From JAXMAF01 sp046350555 (GTDB lineage Bacteria; Planctomycetota; Phycisphaerae; Phycisphaerales; SM1A02), in contig JAXMAF010000010.1 of assembly GCA_046350555.1 (NCBI GenBank), forward strand, positions 124,001 through 188,000: 64,000 nt of DNA, given 5' to 3'. How positions within the stretch are numbered: position 1 is the stretch's first letter; each line of letters starts with the position of its first letter. A program made the translations under genes and the position numbers. A model generated the notes under the pieces. The model was not told where the DNA came from. It searched no databases and saw only the letters and a list, made by a program, of their open reading frames with translations. This document shows, piece after piece, positions 34,378-42,650 of this stretch.

Positions 34378-35766
34378 ATGCTCACGCGCCGCGCCATGAT
34401 CCAAGCCACCGCCGCGACCGCCGGTTCGCTTGCCGTCGGATCGCTCCTCGCCGCCGCGCCAGCGCCCCGGCGCACGCCCTCCCGCGGGAAGCTCTCGAAG
34501 CTCCAGCTCCTGCACGTGGGCGTTGGCGGAACGATCGCGCCCGCAGATCGCAGCCAGCTCGAGGCCCATCCCGACGTGGTCTTCATCGGTCTCTGCGACG
34601 TGGATGCCGATGCCCTCGCCGCGGTGGCGAAGGATCGACCGCAGGCGTTCACCTGCCGCGACTTCCGCGAGGCGTTCGACAAGCACGCGGACAAGTTCGA
34701 CGCCGTCGTCGTCTGCACGCCCGACCACAACCACGCGCTCATCGACATCACGGCGCTCAAGGCGGGCAAGCATGTCTATGGCCAGAAGCCGCTGGTGCAG
34801 CAATTGTCGGAGGTCGTCGCGATCGAGAACGCGATGAAGGCCCGGCCCGATCTGGTGACCCAGGTCGGCAACCAGCGCATGGGTCCGGCCGGGCGACAGC
34901 ATGCCGTCGACATCCTGCGGCGCGGCCTCCTCGGCAAGGCGATCGAGGCGCACGTCTGGGTGAGCGGTCCGCCGGATCAAGGCGATGGATACTTCTATTA
35001 CGGTGGATTGAAGGATCCGTCACCACCGCCGGCGAACCTCGACTGGCAACTTTGGCTCGGGGTCGCCAACGACGCCCCGTTCCGCGAAGGGCTCGCGCCG
35101 GTGCGCTGGCGCTCGTCGTGGGACTACGGCACCGGCCAGCTCGGCGACTGGTGCACGCACCTGCTCGACGTTCTCTACTTCGCCTACGACCTGCCGTCGC
35201 CGATCGCGGTGCTCTCGCAGACGCGCACGCCGAGCGACTTCTATCACGCCCAGCATGTCTCGTCGACACTGACCTATCCCGGCGGCGGCGAGCGCTTCGC
35301 GCGCCCCGAGTTCGTCGTGCATTACCGCGACAAGGGCCAGGCGCCGTCGCGAGCCGCGCTGGGACTTCCGCCGGGCCAGTTCCCATCGCTCGGCACGCTC
35401 GTCGTCTGCGAAGGCGGCGTGCTGTATGTCCAGCCCGAGGGCGAGATCGAGGTGTGGCGCGATGGCAAGCCCGTCGATTGGAAGACGATCCCCGGGCAGG
35501 GCGAGATCGTCGCCCGGAACCACTGGCACTCGTGGGTCGACCGGATTCTTGGCAAGTCCGACGCGTTCGTGCAGACACCCTTCGCGGCCGGCGCGCGCAT
35601 GGCCGAGGCGGGCTTGCTCTGCGCGAAGGCGGCGCGCTACCCCGGCACCGAGCTCCGCTGGAACAAGGCGACGCTCTCCTTCACGAACCACGACGAGGCG
35701 ACAAAGTCGATCGTGCGCCGCGCGTATCGGCCGGGGTTCGAGTTGCCGGAGGTTGGGAAGGCGTAG
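34378..35766 (+). CDS. Tat-exported Gfo/Idh/MocA-family oxidoreductase
   Basis: A 462-aa dehydrogenase-like protein with a twin-arginine leader (MLTRRAMIQATAATAGSLAV), so it would be exported folded with its cofactor. The Rossmann part has a HVGVGGT glycine loop, FIGLCDVDADAL at the second strand and VVVCTPDHNHALIDITAL. The family lysine-proline motif is GKHVYGQKPLVQQLSE (EKP usually; here QKP). The C-terminal domain contains WDYGTGQLGDWCTHLLDVLY, common in the large planctomycete paralogous set. Members act on sugars or inositols, and the substrate here is unknown. ATG 34378 has GGAGA eight bases upstream. Element copy E follows the stop by about 40 bp. Confidence 0.87.
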   Translation: MLTRRAMIQATAATAGSLAVGSLLAAAPAPRRTPSRGKLSKLQLLHVGVGGTIAPADRSQLEAHPDVVFIGLCDVDADALAAVAKDRPQAFTCRDFREAFDKHADKFDAVVVCTPDHNHALIDITALKAGKHVYGQKPLVQQLSEVVAIENAMKARPDLVTQVGNQRMGPAGRQHAVDILRRGLLGKAIEAHVWVSGPPDQGDGYFYYGGLKDPSPPPANLDWQLWLGVANDAPFREGLAPVRWRSSWDYGTGQLGDWCTHLLDVLYFAYDLPSPIAVLSQTRTPSDFYHAQHVSSTLTYPGGGERFARPEFVVHYRDKGQAPSRAALGLPPGQFPSLGTLVVCEGGVLYVQPEGEIEVWRDGKPVDWKTIPGQGEIVARNHWHSWVDRILGKSDAFVQTPFAAGARMAEAGLLCAKAARYPGTELRWNKATLSFTNHDEATKSIVRRAYRPGFELPEVGKA

Positions 35767-35804
35767 CGGGGGTCGGGGAGGAATCCTGACCACTTTTCCG
35801 CGTC

Positions 35805-35908
35805 TGGTGCGCGTGCCAGTTGATTCTTGCGCCCCACCCAGTTCCGCCGCGAGACGCCGCGATGGGCAAGGGGTCGAACGCATGGAGGTCCACTGGAATC
35901 CGTATGAG
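35805..35908 (-). repeat. Dispersed 105-bp element, copy E (reverse)
   Basis: Complete reverse copy between the oxidoreductase gene and the DUF4258 gene. One end reads CTGGTGCGCGTGCCAGTTG, the other CACTGGAATCCGTATGAGG. Confidence 0.88.
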
Positions 35909-36004
35909 GAGTAGCCACGTGGTCTACGCCGAAGCCGGCACTCGGGCACCACGCGTCGATCGCATCTTCGGCAACGACACGATGACCATCGTGGAGGTGT
36001 CGGT

Positions 36005-36319
36005 GTGAGCACGCCAGAGGAGCAGCGCTGGGAACTGACGGCCTCGGTGATTCGAGGTCACGCACTCGAGCAGATGTCGATTCGCGGTATCACTGAGGAG
36101 CAGGTGCGCCACGTCCTGGTCGATCCTGAAACGGTCATGACCGTGCGTCCCGGCCGGGTGGTGGCGCAGCGTATGATCACGACCGACGCTACCGGCAGGA
36201 ACGCGGGTGACAACATGGAGTACCTCTTCAGAGTGTTCGTCGACATCGATCGACAGCCGCCGGAAGTCGTCACGGCGTACCGAACGAGCAAGATCCACAA
36301 GCACCGGAAGAAGCCATGA
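36005..36319 (+). CDS. DUF4258 protein (possible toxin of a toxin-antitoxin pair)
   Basis: A 104-aa protein with the DUF4258 pattern: VIRGHALEQMSIRGITEEQV, then VDPETVMTVRPGRVV and the C-terminal EYLFRVFVDIDRQPPEVVTAYRTSKIHK. The last strand with its TAYRTSK ending is what relates DUF4258 to BrnT/RelE-like RNase folds. The GTG start at 36005 begins just before the conserved part. The stop overlaps the ATG of the DUF2283 gene by four bases, a strong sign of a two-gene unit. A toxin role is inference; the pair could also be a housekeeping regulator. It lies between inverted copies E and F of the dispersed element. Confidence 0.75.
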   Translation: MSTPEEQRWELTASVIRGHALEQMSIRGITEEQVRHVLVDPETVMTVRPGRVVAQRMITTDATGRNAGDNMEYLFRVFVDIDRQPPEVVTAYRTSKIHKHRKKP

Positions 36320-36513
36320 GAGTGACTTATGACCAGCGCAGCGACTCGTTGCGCGTGCAGTTCACCGCGGGACCCGTCAGCGAGAGCGACGAAGACAAGC
36401 CCGGCGTGATTCTTGACTACGACGCCCAGGGCAACCTGGTTGGACTCGAGATTCTCGATGCGTCCACGCGGATGACCGAAGTCGACAGCGTGCAGTTTAG
36501 AGTGGCCGTCTGA
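36316..36513 (+). CDS. DUF2283 protein (possible antitoxin)
   Basis: A 65-aa protein matching DUF2283: MRVTYDQRSDSLRVQFTAG at the start, the acidic SESDEDKPGVILDYDAQGN centre and VGLEILDAS near the end. DUF2283 genes often follow DUF4258 genes, and the two are regarded as a putative toxin-antitoxin pair. Translationally coupled to the upstream gene by an ATGA overlap. Confidence 0.78.
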   Translation: MRVTYDQRSDSLRVQFTAGPVSESDEDKPGVILDYDAQGNLVGLEILDASTRMTEVDSVQFRVAV

Positions 36514-36593
36514 CCGTGGCGCTGCATCTGTGACCGGCCCCCAAGAAAGGGCCAACCAATGTGTGAGGGACTTCAAAGGCCACACGGCCCTGA

Positions 36594-36680
36594 GAAAGAA
36601 GTCTCTCGACGGCAGGTCAAGGCAAGCGGAGGCGTCACAAGCCTGAGGAGATCGTCGCGAGGCTTCGTCAAGCCGCCCGC
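36594..36680 (+). pseudogene. IS3-family transposase OrfA remnant
   Basis: The frame through 36624-36674 reads KRRRHKPEEIVARLRQA, the characteristic first helix of IS3-type OrfA transposases (K-x-x-x-PEQ/EEIV-x-K/R-LR-x-AD). No start codon is attached and the sequence changes abruptly after RQA, about 10 bp before element copy F begins. The rest of orfA and all of orfB are absent. Short, so identification is moderate. Confidence 0.5.
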
Positions 36681-36684
36681 ACTT

Positions 36685-36792
36685 CATACGGATTCCAGTA
36701 GACCTCCACGCGTCCGACCCCTGCCCACAGCGGCGTCTCACGGCGGAACTGGGTTGGGTGGGGAGCGAGATTCAACTGGGACGCGTATCACG
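36685..36792 (+). repeat. Dispersed 105-bp element, copy F (forward)
   Basis: Complete copy in the 381-bp space between the DUF2283 gene and the DinB operon. Left end CATACGGATTCCAGTAGACC abuts the transposase remnant. The right end ACGCGTATCACGCG contains, on the minus strand, the TGA that ends the short gene at 36788. Confidence 0.88.
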
Positions 36793-36895
36793 CGAGCTCC
36801 CTCGTCGTGCGATCCGGACGCTGGCTCGCGCCCGCCGCGCAGGGCATGACAATCAGGACGGCAAGGACCCGCCGGGCCGGGATCGAGTCGCCCAT
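36788..36895 (-). CDS. Truncated signal-peptide gene coupled to the DinB-like gene
   Basis: The DinB-like gene's TGA overlaps an ATG (TGATG at 36897-36893). This starts a 35-codon frame of MGDSIPARRVLAVLIVM followed by PCAAGAS, a basic n-region, a hydrophobic core and a cysteine, as in a lipoprotein signal. It ends after RTTRELA at a TGA located in the terminal repeat of element F. This looks like a secreted protein gene cut off after its signal peptide by the element; a functional micropeptide cannot be excluded. Confidence 0.5.
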   Translation of the reverse strand: MGDSIPARRVLAVLIVMPCAAGASQRPDRTTRELA

Positions 36896-37410
36896 CACGT
36901 CGCCTCCCGCCGCTCGAACATGAGGGCGTTGTAGTCGAGGTCCTCCAACGGCGTGCCGAGCTCGCGCAGCATCGCCATGAGCTGTGCGCGATGATGGACC
37001 TCATGCAGCGCCAGTTGCGTGAAGAGGTCGCCGGCCGTCGCGACGATGTGGAACCGTCTGCCCGCCTCGTCGGGAAAGCCCAGCCAGGCGACCGGGCGAT
37101 TCCAGTCGCGCTCGGCGGCGATCGTCGCGCGGATGCGCGTCGCCTGCTCGCGCCAGGTTCGCTCGATGACATCCAGCGAGGGCGGGTGCTCGTACTGGAT
37201 CGGCCATTGCTCGTAGGGCGGCACGGTGCGGCCATCGAAGCGCTCGATGTAGTACCACTCCGAGAGCATGATGTGCGCGAGGGTCGCGCCGATGGTCTTG
37301 AGGCCGAACGAGCACTCGTGTTGATACTGCGTCGGCGCAAGGGGCCGCACCGCGTCGAGCACGCGCTCGCGCGTCTTCATGAGGTATTCGTAGATCTTGA
37401 TCGGTTCCAT
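36895..37410 (-). CDS. DinB-family protein
   Basis: A 171-aa protein of the DinB/YfiT four-helix superfamily. The first metal-type helix is FGLKTIGATLAHIMLSEWYY with the conserved His about residue 46, and the paired histidines appear in LALHEVHHRAQLMAMLRELG near the end, the usual three-histidine metal site. PPSLDVIERTWREQATRIR is the central helix. DinB-fold proteins often act as mycothiol/bacillithiol-dependent transferases or have unknown functions; the natural thiol partner here is unknown. ATG 37410 begins the fold at once. The following short gene overlaps its stop. Confidence 0.82.
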   Translation of the reverse strand: MEPIKIYEYLMKTRERVLDAVRPLAPTQYQHECSFGLKTIGATLAHIMLSEWYYIERFDGRTVPPYEQWPIQYEHPPSLDVIERTWREQATRIRATIAAERDWNRPVAWLGFPDEAGRRFHIVATAGDLFTQLALHEVHHRAQLMAMLRELGTPLEDLDYNALMFERREAT

Positions 37411-37491
37411 CGCGGAAGCATGTCGGAGCGGCGCGCCGGACGTGGAGTTCTCGCGGTGTGTTGCACACGCCACCAGCGCCGCGCCGTTCTC

Positions 37492-37575
37492 CTATGGACG
37501 GCCGCCCCACGACCCAATCAGGTTAGCAAGGCCCGCTCCGTTCACGATCCCATCCCCGTTCAGGTCCCCGTTTCC
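37492..37575 (-). pseudogene. Orphan GC-type dockerin tail
   Basis: Minus frame reads GDLNGDGIVNGAGLANLIG followed by SWGGRP and a stop, the C-terminal dockerin module of a secreted protein. The upstream side of this frame runs within 40 bp into element copy G, with no signal peptide or body domain. It is the remaining 3' end of a lost dockerin gene. Confidence 0.65.
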
Positions 37576-37612
37576 GCGCGATCTCGGCAACAGATGCCAA
37601 TGTTTGGGCATC

Positions 37613-37722
37613 ATACGGACTCCACTGGACCTCCGTGCGCTCGACTCCTTGCCCACCGCGGCGTCTCGCGACGGAATTGGGTTGGGTGGGGCGCGAGAGT
37701 CAACTGGGACGCGTGTCAGGCG
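37613..37722 (+). repeat. Dispersed 105-bp element, copy G (forward)
   Basis: Complete copy, left end CATACGGACTCCACTGGACC, right end CAACTGGGACGCGTGTCAGG. It lies in the 515-bp space between the DinB-like gene and the next dockerin gene; 37723-37925 holds no recognisable gene. Confidence 0.88.
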
Positions 37723-37925
37723 GCGGGCGAGAGGATCCGGCACCGTCGGCCGCTCCGTCGCCTCGACCGGCGCGTGGCGAGGGCCGTCTGCCTGGCAGGA
37801 AGTTCGCCGTCGTCGGCCCGATCTTCGAGCGTGCGACGCGCGTCGCGCGGCAGGGCAGGGTCATGCCGCACGCCGCCCGCTCGTTGGTCGGCTAGGTCAG
37901 ATCCTTGAAGCGTAACAATGCTGCA

Positions 37926-39254
37926 TCAGCTCCAATGGGCCAGGACGATCCCGAGGTCGGCCGCTCCCACGGCACCGTCGCCGTCCAGGTCCGCCGGGCA
38001 TCCGGCACACGGTCCCCACACGCCGAGCAGGAGGCCGAGATCGGCGCCGTCAACATCGCCGTCGCCGTCGATGTCGCCTGGCTGCGAAGCCGGAGCGACC
38101 ACCCACTTCACCGCGTGGAAATATCCATCGGCGGCGTTGGCCTCGCCCACGACCTCGCCTGCGGCGTTGACGCGCCGCGCCCGGCTGATCGTGCCGCCAG
38201 GCAGCGTGCCAAGATCGATCGCTTCGCCGTTGCGCCAGAGGACGCCGACATCGATGGGGTATCCCTTGGAACCCGTGGCGATGATGTCGCCGGCATCATT
38301 GATGTCGATGGCCGGCGTGTAGGCCGAGACGCCCGGTGGCATCGAGAGTGGATGCACGGCGCCGTCCTTCCAGATCGCGGCGACGTTCGCGTTGAGACCC
38401 ACGATCTCGCCGTGGTTGTTGATGGCGTAGGCGATCGAAGTCGCGCCGCCGCCGCTCCAGGTGCTGAGATCGGTGAACTGGCCGTCCTTCCACAGGAAGG
38501 CGTGCGTGTTCGTGTTGGCGATCGTCGCCACCCCGACGACGTCGCCGGCGTCATTGATGCCGTAGGCCTCCGAGAAGTGCCCGCCGCCCATGAAGCCGAG
38601 GTCGGACTGGAGGGATTCCTTCAGCCAGACGGCCGCATGTCCCCAGAAGTCGGGCGGCCCCTGCTGGCCCATCCCCGCGATCTGGCCGGCGGCATTGATC
38701 GCGTGCGCCCGCACGAGGTTGGACAATCCGCCGGGGATCGCCTCGAGCGCAAACGGGTTGTTCTGCGCGTCCCAATAGATGCCGTAGTAGATGCCACCGG
38801 AATACACAAGTTGCCTCCCCGAGATCTCACCTGCGTCATTGACGTCGTCGGGCACGGATGCTGCGGATGGGCTGAGCCCGGGAATGGTGGAGATCTGCCC
38901 GTTCACCCATTGCACGGTCTTCAACTGGAAGCTTGCGTCATAGGCCATGCCGACGATCTTGCCGGTGTCGTTGATCGCGTAGGCCGACGCGTAGATGCCA
39001 CCGGGGAGAAGTCCGAGGTCGGTGATCGTGACCTTCCAGGATCCGCTGTCGGCGTCGCCGCGCGGCGCCGCGGACGCCATGGGAACGACGGTCTGGAGTG
39101 CACAGATGGCGAGGCAACCAAGGAGGAGGCGGGCGGACGCGTCCGTACCGCGCCGATGCAGAGTCCCCGCGGCTCGGGATGAATCTGGCCAATCGTCTCC
39201 GCGCACACGGGAGCTGCGGCTCGGCCGCGTTGCCGACAGAAGCGAGTCAATCAT
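37926..39254 (-). CDS. Secreted HAF-repeat protein with C-terminal GC-type dockerin pair
   Basis: A 442-aa exported protein: an N-terminal basic region and signal core (LLLGCLAICALQTVVPMASA) followed by repeated HAF-type units. Their consensus is AYAINDTGKIVGMAY, VNDAGEISG, AHAINAAGQIAGMG and AYGINDAGDVVGVA, each preceded by a tryptophan strand such as AFLWKDGQFTDL. Such INxxGxxVG repeats form a beta-propeller-like fold of unknown function. At the C-terminus two dockerin-like repeats (DIDGDGDVDGADLGLLLGVW and DLDGDGAVGAADLGIVLAHW) are joined by GPCAGCPA. The module may tether the protein to a partner or surface. ATG 39254 has AGGAAC nine bases upstream. Confidence 0.82.
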   Translation of the reverse strand: MIDSLLSATRPSRSSRVRGDDWPDSSRAAGTLHRRGTDASARLLLGCLAICALQTVVPMASAAPRGDADSGSWKVTITDLGLLPGGIYASAYAINDTGKIVGMAYDASFQLKTVQWVNGQISTIPGLSPSAASVPDDVNDAGEISGRQLVYSGGIYYGIYWDAQNNPFALEAIPGGLSNLVRAHAINAAGQIAGMGQQGPPDFWGHAAVWLKESLQSDLGFMGGGHFSEAYGINDAGDVVGVATIANTNTHAFLWKDGQFTDLSTWSGGGATSIAYAINNHGEIVGLNANVAAIWKDGAVHPLSMPPGVSAYTPAIDINDAGDIIATGSKGYPIDVGVLWRNGEAIDLGTLPGGTISRARRVNAAGEVVGEANAADGYFHAVKWVVAPASQPGDIDGDGDVDGADLGLLLGVWGPCAGCPADLDGDGAVGAADLGIVLAHWS

Positions 39255-39372
39255 GATGGCTGTTCCTCTCGTGACCCGCAGGGGGCCATTGTGAATCCCA
39301 CGTTGTGACACTGCCGCGCCTGGCGCATCGACAGGGTTGGAGCTGCTGCACCCCACGCGTCCCGGACTCCCA

Positions 39373-39398
39373 ATTCCTGATTCCTGATTCCTCATTCC
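39373..39398. repeat. Heptanucleotide tandem repeat ATTCCTG
   Basis: Three and a half copies (ATTCCTG, ATTCCTG, ATTCCTC, ATTCC) between the HAF-repeat gene and the beta-helix gene. The 206-bp gap holds nothing else recognised. Confidence 0.7.
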
Positions 39399-39460
39399 CT
39401 TCACGACACACCCGCACGATCGACCCGATCGATCCACGACGACCGTCGCGCGATCACAGA

Positions 39461-41257
39461 TCAACCCCAATTGGCCATCAGGACGCCCAGGTCGGCGCCA
39501 TCGACGACGCCGTCGCCATTGAGATCCGCCGGGCACGCGGCGCATGCTCCCCACGCGCCGAGCAGCATTCCAAGATCAGCGCCGTCGACATCGCCGTCGC
39601 CGTCGACATCGCCCACGTGTTCCGCGCTGGCCTGCACGCAGGCGGAGAACTCGGATGTGCTGCCGGTCGACAGCAGCGTTGCGGTGGCCGTCACGAACGC
39701 GCCGGCACCTGCCGCGACGGGCAGCAAGGCGTCGAACGTCGTGCTGCCAGCGGCGTTGGTCGTGACCTCCACCGCACCGAGGAACGTCCGGCCTTCGCCG
39801 AAGCCCGACGGATCGCAGGCGGCGCTGGCGAAGAACTCGAGGCTGAACGACTTGCCGGGGAGCGAGTCGAGCGTGCCCGCGACGCTCGTGGTCGCCAAGC
39901 CGCTGCCGGCGCTGAGCATCACCGGGTAGTTCTGGAGCCCGTTGCCGCCGGTGTCGGCATCGAGCGGGTCGTTCGGCGTCACACCGGTCTGCAATCCGTT
40001 GGTGATGAGGTCGATGCCCAGCGCCCCGTTGTCGTGGATCGAATTGCCCGTGATGCGGACTCCCGAAAACGTGTTGGCCACGGTGACGCCGGAGCCAAGA
40101 TGCCCGGCGATCTCGTTGCCCTCTCCCGCGGACGTTCCGCCGATGGTGACACCCTGCACCGGCCCGAGGTAGTAGTTGGTCGTGGAGATGCCCGTGACGC
40201 TGCCCAGCACCGGCTCGTCGTTGGCGTTCAGTCCGATCACGTTGCCGACGATCGAGACGCCGCTTCCAGTTCCGTAGACATCGATGGCGCTGCCGACCAG
40301 CCAGCCCACGCAGTGCGGTCCCGTGCCGTGGCCGAGGATCCCCGCGATCCGGTTGTTGCGGATGATCGTGTCATGGTTCTCGCCTTCGAGACCGACTCCG
40401 ACCGTCGAGGCGAGGCTGCCTTGCGCGAGCCCGTCGGGCGTGGTGCCGATCCAGTTGTTCTCGACGATCGTGCCGATCGAATCGAAGATCTGCACCGTTG
40501 TTCCGCCGGGGCAGCCCTCGCTCCATGTTCCATAGCCGGTGATGTAGTTGCGTTCGGCGAGCGTCGGTCCGCCAATGCGGTTGTTCGTCGCCGGCTGGCC
40601 GCCGCCGACCCAACCGAGCACGCGCACGCGGGTCGTCCTGTTCCCGACGACCACGTTGTTGCTCGTGCGGTCGATCTTGATCGTGCCCGCCGTGTTGCCC
40701 TCGCCGGGATTCGTTCCGCCGATCAGCGTGAACGGCGAGTCGTACACCTCGATGCCGCTTTCGGTGTTGCCCTGGACCACGTTGGCCGAGCCGCCACTGA
40801 CCGAGATGCTCGAGTGATCGAGGCCGCGGATCACGCCGCCCACGTTGTCGATGAGATACGTCCCGCTCCAGATCACGACTTCGCATCCGCCGTCGGGGTT
40901 CGTCTCGCCGGTGAAGGCCGTCTGCGTCGTGCCGTCGATGATCGCGGTCTGGAAGACACGGAATCCCAGGAACGGCTTCAGCACTGCGCGTCCGGGATAG
41001 AGCCATTGATAGTCCCATTCGCCTTGCGGAACGTGGAAGCCGATGGTCTGCACGCCGGGCGTGTTGTCCGAGGCCAGCCCCGCTTCGGCGAGCGAGATCT
41101 TGCCATCCGGACCGGGCAGGTCCGCGACCTGCTGCGCGCCGCCGAAGTCGATCACGTCGTTGGCCGTGTCGACGAAGATGGTCTGTGCGCCGACGGTGCT
41201 GGTGACCAGCAGCGCCAGCGATGCCGCGACCGACGAGATGGTTCCACATGCTTTCAT
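39461..41257 (-). CDS. Secreted right-handed beta-helix protein with C-terminal GC-type dockerin pair
   Basis: A 598-aa exported protein with a clean signal peptide (SSVAASLALLVTSTVGAQ). The middle is a parallel beta-helix of NosD/CSLREA-like type, with short repeats such as GIEVYDSPFTLIGGTNPGEG, NNVVVGNRTTRVRVLG, TIIRNNRIAGILGHG and ITGNSIHDNGALGIDL. An Ig-like strand region follows (FSLEFFASAACDPSGFGEG). The chain ends with two dockerin repeats (DVDGDGDVDGADLGMLLGAW and DLNGDGVVDGADLGVLMANW) joined by GACAACPA. Beta-helix folds with this N-terminal pattern (TIFVDTANDVIDFGG) often bind polysaccharide, but no catalytic residues are identifiable. ATG 41257 has AAGGGA about 10 bases upstream. 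Confidence 0.85.
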   Translation of the reverse strand: MKACGTISSVAASLALLVTSTVGAQTIFVDTANDVIDFGGAQQVADLPGPDGKISLAEAGLASDNTPGVQTIGFHVPQGEWDYQWLYPGRAVLKPFLGFRVFQTAIIDGTTQTAFTGETNPDGGCEVVIWSGTYLIDNVGGVIRGLDHSSISVSGGSANVVQGNTESGIEVYDSPFTLIGGTNPGEGNTAGTIKIDRTSNNVVVGNRTTRVRVLGWVGGGQPATNNRIGGPTLAERNYITGYGTWSEGCPGGTTVQIFDSIGTIVENNWIGTTPDGLAQGSLASTVGVGLEGENHDTIIRNNRIAGILGHGTGPHCVGWLVGSAIDVYGTGSGVSIVGNVIGLNANDEPVLGSVTGISTTNYYLGPVQGVTIGGTSAGEGNEIAGHLGSGVTVANTFSGVRITGNSIHDNGALGIDLITNGLQTGVTPNDPLDADTGGNGLQNYPVMLSAGSGLATTSVAGTLDSLPGKSFSLEFFASAACDPSGFGEGRTFLGAVEVTTNAAGSTTFDALLPVAAGAGAFVTATATLLSTGSTSEFSACVQASAEHVGDVDGDGDVDGADLGMLLGAWGACAACPADLNGDGVVDGADLGVLMANWG

Positions 41258-41286
41258 CGTGAGGATCCCTTCGAAGATGGAGGAGT

Positions 41287-41395
41287 GTGATGCGCGTCCC
41301 AGTTGATCCTCGCGCCGCACCCAACCCAATTCCGCCGTGAGACGCCGCTGAGGGCAAGAGGTCGAACGCACGGAGTTCCACTGGAACCCGTGTCA
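41287..41395 (-). repeat. Dispersed 105-bp element, copy H (reverse)
   Basis: Complete reverse copy upstream of the beta-helix gene. Its ends are GTGATGCGCGTCCCAGTTG and CTGGAACCCGTGTCA. The second end coincides with the boundary of the duplicated segment at 41393. Confidence 0.88.
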
Positions 41396-41803
41396 CTTCA
41401 GCAGAGGTGCGGTCGCCCGGCGGTGATACAGCCGCTTGTGTCGATTCGACTCGGCGGGGTCGGCGCGGTCGCCGCGATGCAACGGCGCAATGGTGGGCGT
41501 GCGGGTTCGTCCGGAGGCGCCGCGACCGCAGTGCCCGCGTCGGCGACACGGCGAAGGATGGTCGCGCGAAGCGACCTGCGGCAGCCACCTGTTTCCCCGC
41601 GACCAGCCAGCGCGCGGGGAATCACCTCATCCGCCCGTCCCCTGCACGACAAAGGCCCCGAATTGACGTCGATCTCATCGACGTACGAGCCGAGGATGAA
41701 TCCATCCGCCATGATCTGGACCGTGCAGTCTCCCTTGATTGGATTGGGCGACTGCGCGAGGTAGACGGAGTTGATCAAATTGCGCAGCGCCTCGGTTATT
41801 CGG
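41393..41803 (-). pseudogene. Duplicated 3' fragment of the dockerin gene at 45.9-46.9 kb
   Basis: About 405 bp similar throughout to 45683-46093. The minus frame retains NLINSVYLAQSPNPIKGDCT, ADGFILGSYVDEIDVNSG and then loses frame by one base where the other copy reads on to its stop. The remainder (41393-41640) matches the 3' flank of the other copy. Similarity stops at CAGCGCCTCGG on one side and ATCACTTCAGC on the other. Confidence 0.8.
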
Positions 41804-41846
41804 CACAGCTACCTATTTCGTCACGGGCGTCAAGATCGCTCCACTC

Positions 41847-42605
41847 GTGCCCGTCGACGCCTATCGACGCGCGATCGAACGATTCGATTCGGAGCAGACG
41901 AGATTTCGGGCGGCGCTGCACAAGGCGGTCGGTTCGGACGTCCGGCGATACCTTGGATTGTCGGAGGTCGACAGCGCGCTTCAGGTGATCCGACGTGCGC
42001 GCGGCGCGGCCGAAGCGGTCGAGGAGACCCTGTTCAACGATCTTGCCGCAGCGCTCCCCGACGAGTCGCGCACCGCGGCCGAACGCCTCCGCGACTGGCG
42101 ACGGACGCAGCGCGCGGTGCCCCGACACGCTTCGGGGCCGGCGATGTTCCAGTTGTACGACGTCGGCGACGTGGTGCGGCACTCCGGCCTTTCGAGCGCG
42201 GCGAGCGAGGGAGCGCGGCGCACCGCGCTGACACGGCTCATGCGCGACGTCGACATCGCCCGTGGCGGCGGCCATCCGTACGACCTCACTGCGGCGATCG
42301 GCGACGAGAACGTGCCGCCCGCGATGCGCGCTGCAATCGATTCGGCGCTCTTCGAGGAGTGGCCCCAAGCCGTGGCCCTCGCTCGACAGGTGCGCGACAC
42401 GCAGATCGACGTCCTGTACGGCGACGCCATCTCGCGCTCGCAGCAGGCGGCGGAACATAGCAGCCCGTGGCGAAAGTGCTGCGTCGCCGAAACCAAGTCC
42501 GCTTCCGCAGGGCAAGGAGCCGTCGCGCCGCTGTGTTCCAAGGAATCTACCGCAAGCGACGGCGACGCAGCCATGCGGGAATGGGCACGGTTGCAGGCAG
42601 CATGA
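41847..42605 (+). CDS. Unknown protein, probably missing its N-terminus
   Basis: A 252-aa frame from GTG 41847 with protein-like text: PVDAYRRAIERFDSEQTRFR, then HKAVGSDVRRYLGLSEVDSA, a helical MFQLYDVGDVVRHSGLSS part and ALFEEWPQAVALARQVRDTQ. I do not recognise a family; it is helical and charged, with no membrane segment. The same frame continues upstream as ATYFVTGVKIAPLV to the edge of the duplicated fragment at about 41803, where it enters unrelated sequence. This suggests that the original 5' end was replaced. The C-terminal 40 residues (EHSSPWRKCCVAETK and on) look less ordered. No ribosome-binding site precedes the GTG. Confidence 0.45.
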   Translation: MPVDAYRRAIERFDSEQTRFRAALHKAVGSDVRRYLGLSEVDSALQVIRRARGAAEAVEETLFNDLAAALPDESRTAAERLRDWRRTQRAVPRHASGPAMFQLYDVGDVVRHSGLSSAASEGARRTALTRLMRDVDIARGGGHPYDLTAAIGDENVPPAMRAAIDSALFEEWPQAVALARQVRDTQIDVLYGDAISRSQQAAEHSSPWRKCCVAETKSASAGQGAVAPLCSKESTASDGDAAMREWARLQAA

Positions 42606-42650
42606 CTTTCGCCACGGGCTGATTAGGGTGGTGAGACGGCGGTGGCCTCG

